35,065 nt of DNA from Bacteroidia bacterium. Its GTDB lineage: Bacteria > Bacteroidota > Bacteroidia > UKL13-3. Shown piece after piece: positions 34,279 to 35,065 of the stretch (the stretch's first letter is position 1; each line of letters opens with the position of its first letter). The stretch lies in the NCBI GenBank assembly GCA_018058135.1, contig JAGPCK010000031.1, forward strand, positions 1 to 35,065, given 5' to 3'. The notes below the pieces were generated by a model. That model worked only from the letters and a program-made list of their open reading frames with translations, was not told where the DNA came from and searched no databases. Made by a program: the position numbers and the translations under genes.

Positions 34279-34992
34279 ATGCTTCGTACGCTTGTTTTAC
34301 TTTTATTCAGTTTATCGGTTCACATGACTACTGCACAAACACTTCAACTGGCGGGGTTGCGCTACCTGCACAAAGCACCTGCGGTAAAAAATGGCCATGC
34401 GCCTTTGTTAATTCTGTTGCACGGCTTTGGCAGCAATGAGCAGGATTTATTCGGGTTGGCACCGCATCTGCCTGCAGAGTACAGAATACTATCGGTACAG
34501 GCACCCGTGGCATTGAGTAAGGGAACGTATGCCTGGTACAAGCTCGATATGTCAACAGGTAAAACGGTGTACGATAAAAAAGAAGCTGAGCATGCGCGTT
34601 TGCAGTTGGTACGTTTTATAGATTCGGCCAAAGTAAAGTATGCTGCCACACAAGTACATTTACTGGGGTTTAGTCAGGGTGCAATTATGAGTTACAGCGT
34701 GGCACTTACCCAACCTCAAAAAGTAAATTCTATCACGGCCCTAAGCGGCAGAATATTGGAAGAGATTGCTGCACAGGTAAAGCCTACACCTAAGCTGATG
34801 CAATTGCAGGTGTTTATTGGGCATGGCAAAAACGATCAGGTACTGCCGCTGCATTACGGTCAGGAAGCAAAAATAGTTTGCACCCGCGCACAAGTAAAAC
34901 TCACGTATCAGGAGTACAGCATGGCACATGAAATCAACCAGCAGGAGCTGGCCGACATAGTGAAGTGGTTGAATGTTCAACTGCGCAAGTGA
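34279..34992 (+). CDS. Phospholipase/carboxylesterase-type alpha/beta hydrolase, exported
   Basis: A 237-residue serine hydrolase of the Abhydrolase_2 (phospholipase/carboxylesterase) family. A signal peptide (MLRTLVLLLFSLSVHMTTAQ) places it in the periplasm or outside the cell. The oxyanion-hole segment LILLHGFGSNEQD is followed by the nucleophile elbow GFSQG (S132), the acid D186 (GHGKNDQVLP) and the His H217 (MAHEI), a complete triad. Family members hydrolyse short acyl esters or lysophospholipids; the substrate here is unknown. Composition returns to that of the core genes, so this marks the right edge of the accessory islet. Confidence 0.9.
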   Translation: MLRTLVLLLFSLSVHMTTAQTLQLAGLRYLHKAPAVKNGHAPLLILLHGFGSNEQDLFGLAPHLPAEYRILSVQAPVALSKGTYAWYKLDMSTGKTVYDKKEAEHARLQLVRFIDSAKVKYAATQVHLLGFSQGAIMSYSVALTQPQKVNSITALSGRILEEIAAQVKPTPKLMQLQVFIGHGKNDQVLPLHYGQEAKIVCTRAQVKLTYQEYSMAHEINQQELADIVKWLNVQLRK

Positions 34993-35017
34993 GGACGGTT
35001 CTTTATTTTACAAACTA

Positions 35018-35054
35018 CCTCAACTAATACGCGTTTGCATTGAGGATTCTTTTT
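35018..35054 (+). terminator. Weak candidate terminator after the hydrolase gene
   Basis: CCTCAA (35018-35023) pairs with TTGAGG (35040-35045) across a 16-base loop, followed by TTCTTTTT. The stem is short and the loop long, so confidence is low. Confidence 0.3.
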
Positions 35055-35065
35055 AACTGTGTTTA

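Noticed and set aside
1..35065. tRNA, rRNA, CRISPR arrays, transposase genes and riboswitches (including a cobalamin riboswitch before icmF)
   Set aside because: None was visible by reading both strands; the 126-bp gap before icmF is too short for a typical cobalamin riboswitch plus promoter.

Overview
The window reads as chromosomal DNA of a Bacteroidota bacterium, probably a free-living aerobic member of the Chitinophagales/Flavobacteriales/Sphingobacteriales sphere. The evidence is a type IX secretion C-terminal sorting domain (10773-11507), a TonB-dependent receptor with an N-terminal carboxypeptidase-regulatory-like domain, families typical of this phylum (DUF2851, DUF5606, PorT-like beta-barrel, fused isobutyryl-CoA mutase IcmF), repeated TAnnTTTG -7 promoter boxes, and starts without obvious Shine-Dalgarno sequences. 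No rRNA, tRNA, CRISPR array or intact transposase was seen.

Layout. 1-3236: the 3' end of a glutamate/aspartate:cation symporter meets an acyltransferase-3 gene tail to tail. Divergent from that is a Xaa-Pro aminopeptidase gene ending at a strong bidirectional terminator. 3284-6376: a tight minus-strand operon (beta-barrel protein, pyrF, DUF2851 protein, PspC protein) runs from a TAnnTTTG box to the same terminator. 6401-8250: citrate synthase and a small membrane protein, minus strand. 8457-13711: a TonB-dependent receptor, a convergent T9SS cargo protein, and a TPR-containing sensor kinase. 13712-16802: an A/T-rich islet carrying a single-chain type IIG-like restriction-modification enzyme behind a structured noncoding block. 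16905-26308: TonB, a BCP peroxiredoxin and an M23 protein, an FAH-family protein, a 58-residue peptide gene with its own terminator, a very large Reg_prop/Y_Y_Y sensor whose phospho-acceptor histidine is replaced by glutamine, an M3 oligopeptidase and an exported protein of unknown function. 26401-30474: a DUF5606 gene divergent from icmF. 30485-34160: a second A/T-rich accessory islet. 34279-34992: an exported alpha/beta-hydrolase.

The accessory islet at 30.5-34.2 kb is the most unusual part. It holds a DUF4365-like PD-(D/E)XK protein, a palindrome-rich stretch with a frameshifted membrane-protein remnant, a small hypothetical gene, and a 548-residue CoiA-like nuclease/coiled-coil gene. Nested out of frame inside the last ~1 kb of that gene is a second open frame of 344 codons (33126-34160), itself a strong coiled coil. 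The host frame changes codon and amino-acid use exactly where the nested frame begins: out-of-frame stops fall from 19 in 217 codons to none in 332, CTA and Met codons vanish, and Arg replaces Lys. This is a candidate dual-coding locus.

The core genes cover nucleotide synthesis (pyrF), the TCA cycle (gltA), branched acyl-CoA rearrangement (icmF), TonB-dependent uptake, cell-wall and peptide hydrolysis, and signalling. The two sensor kinases have no response regulator next to them in this window.
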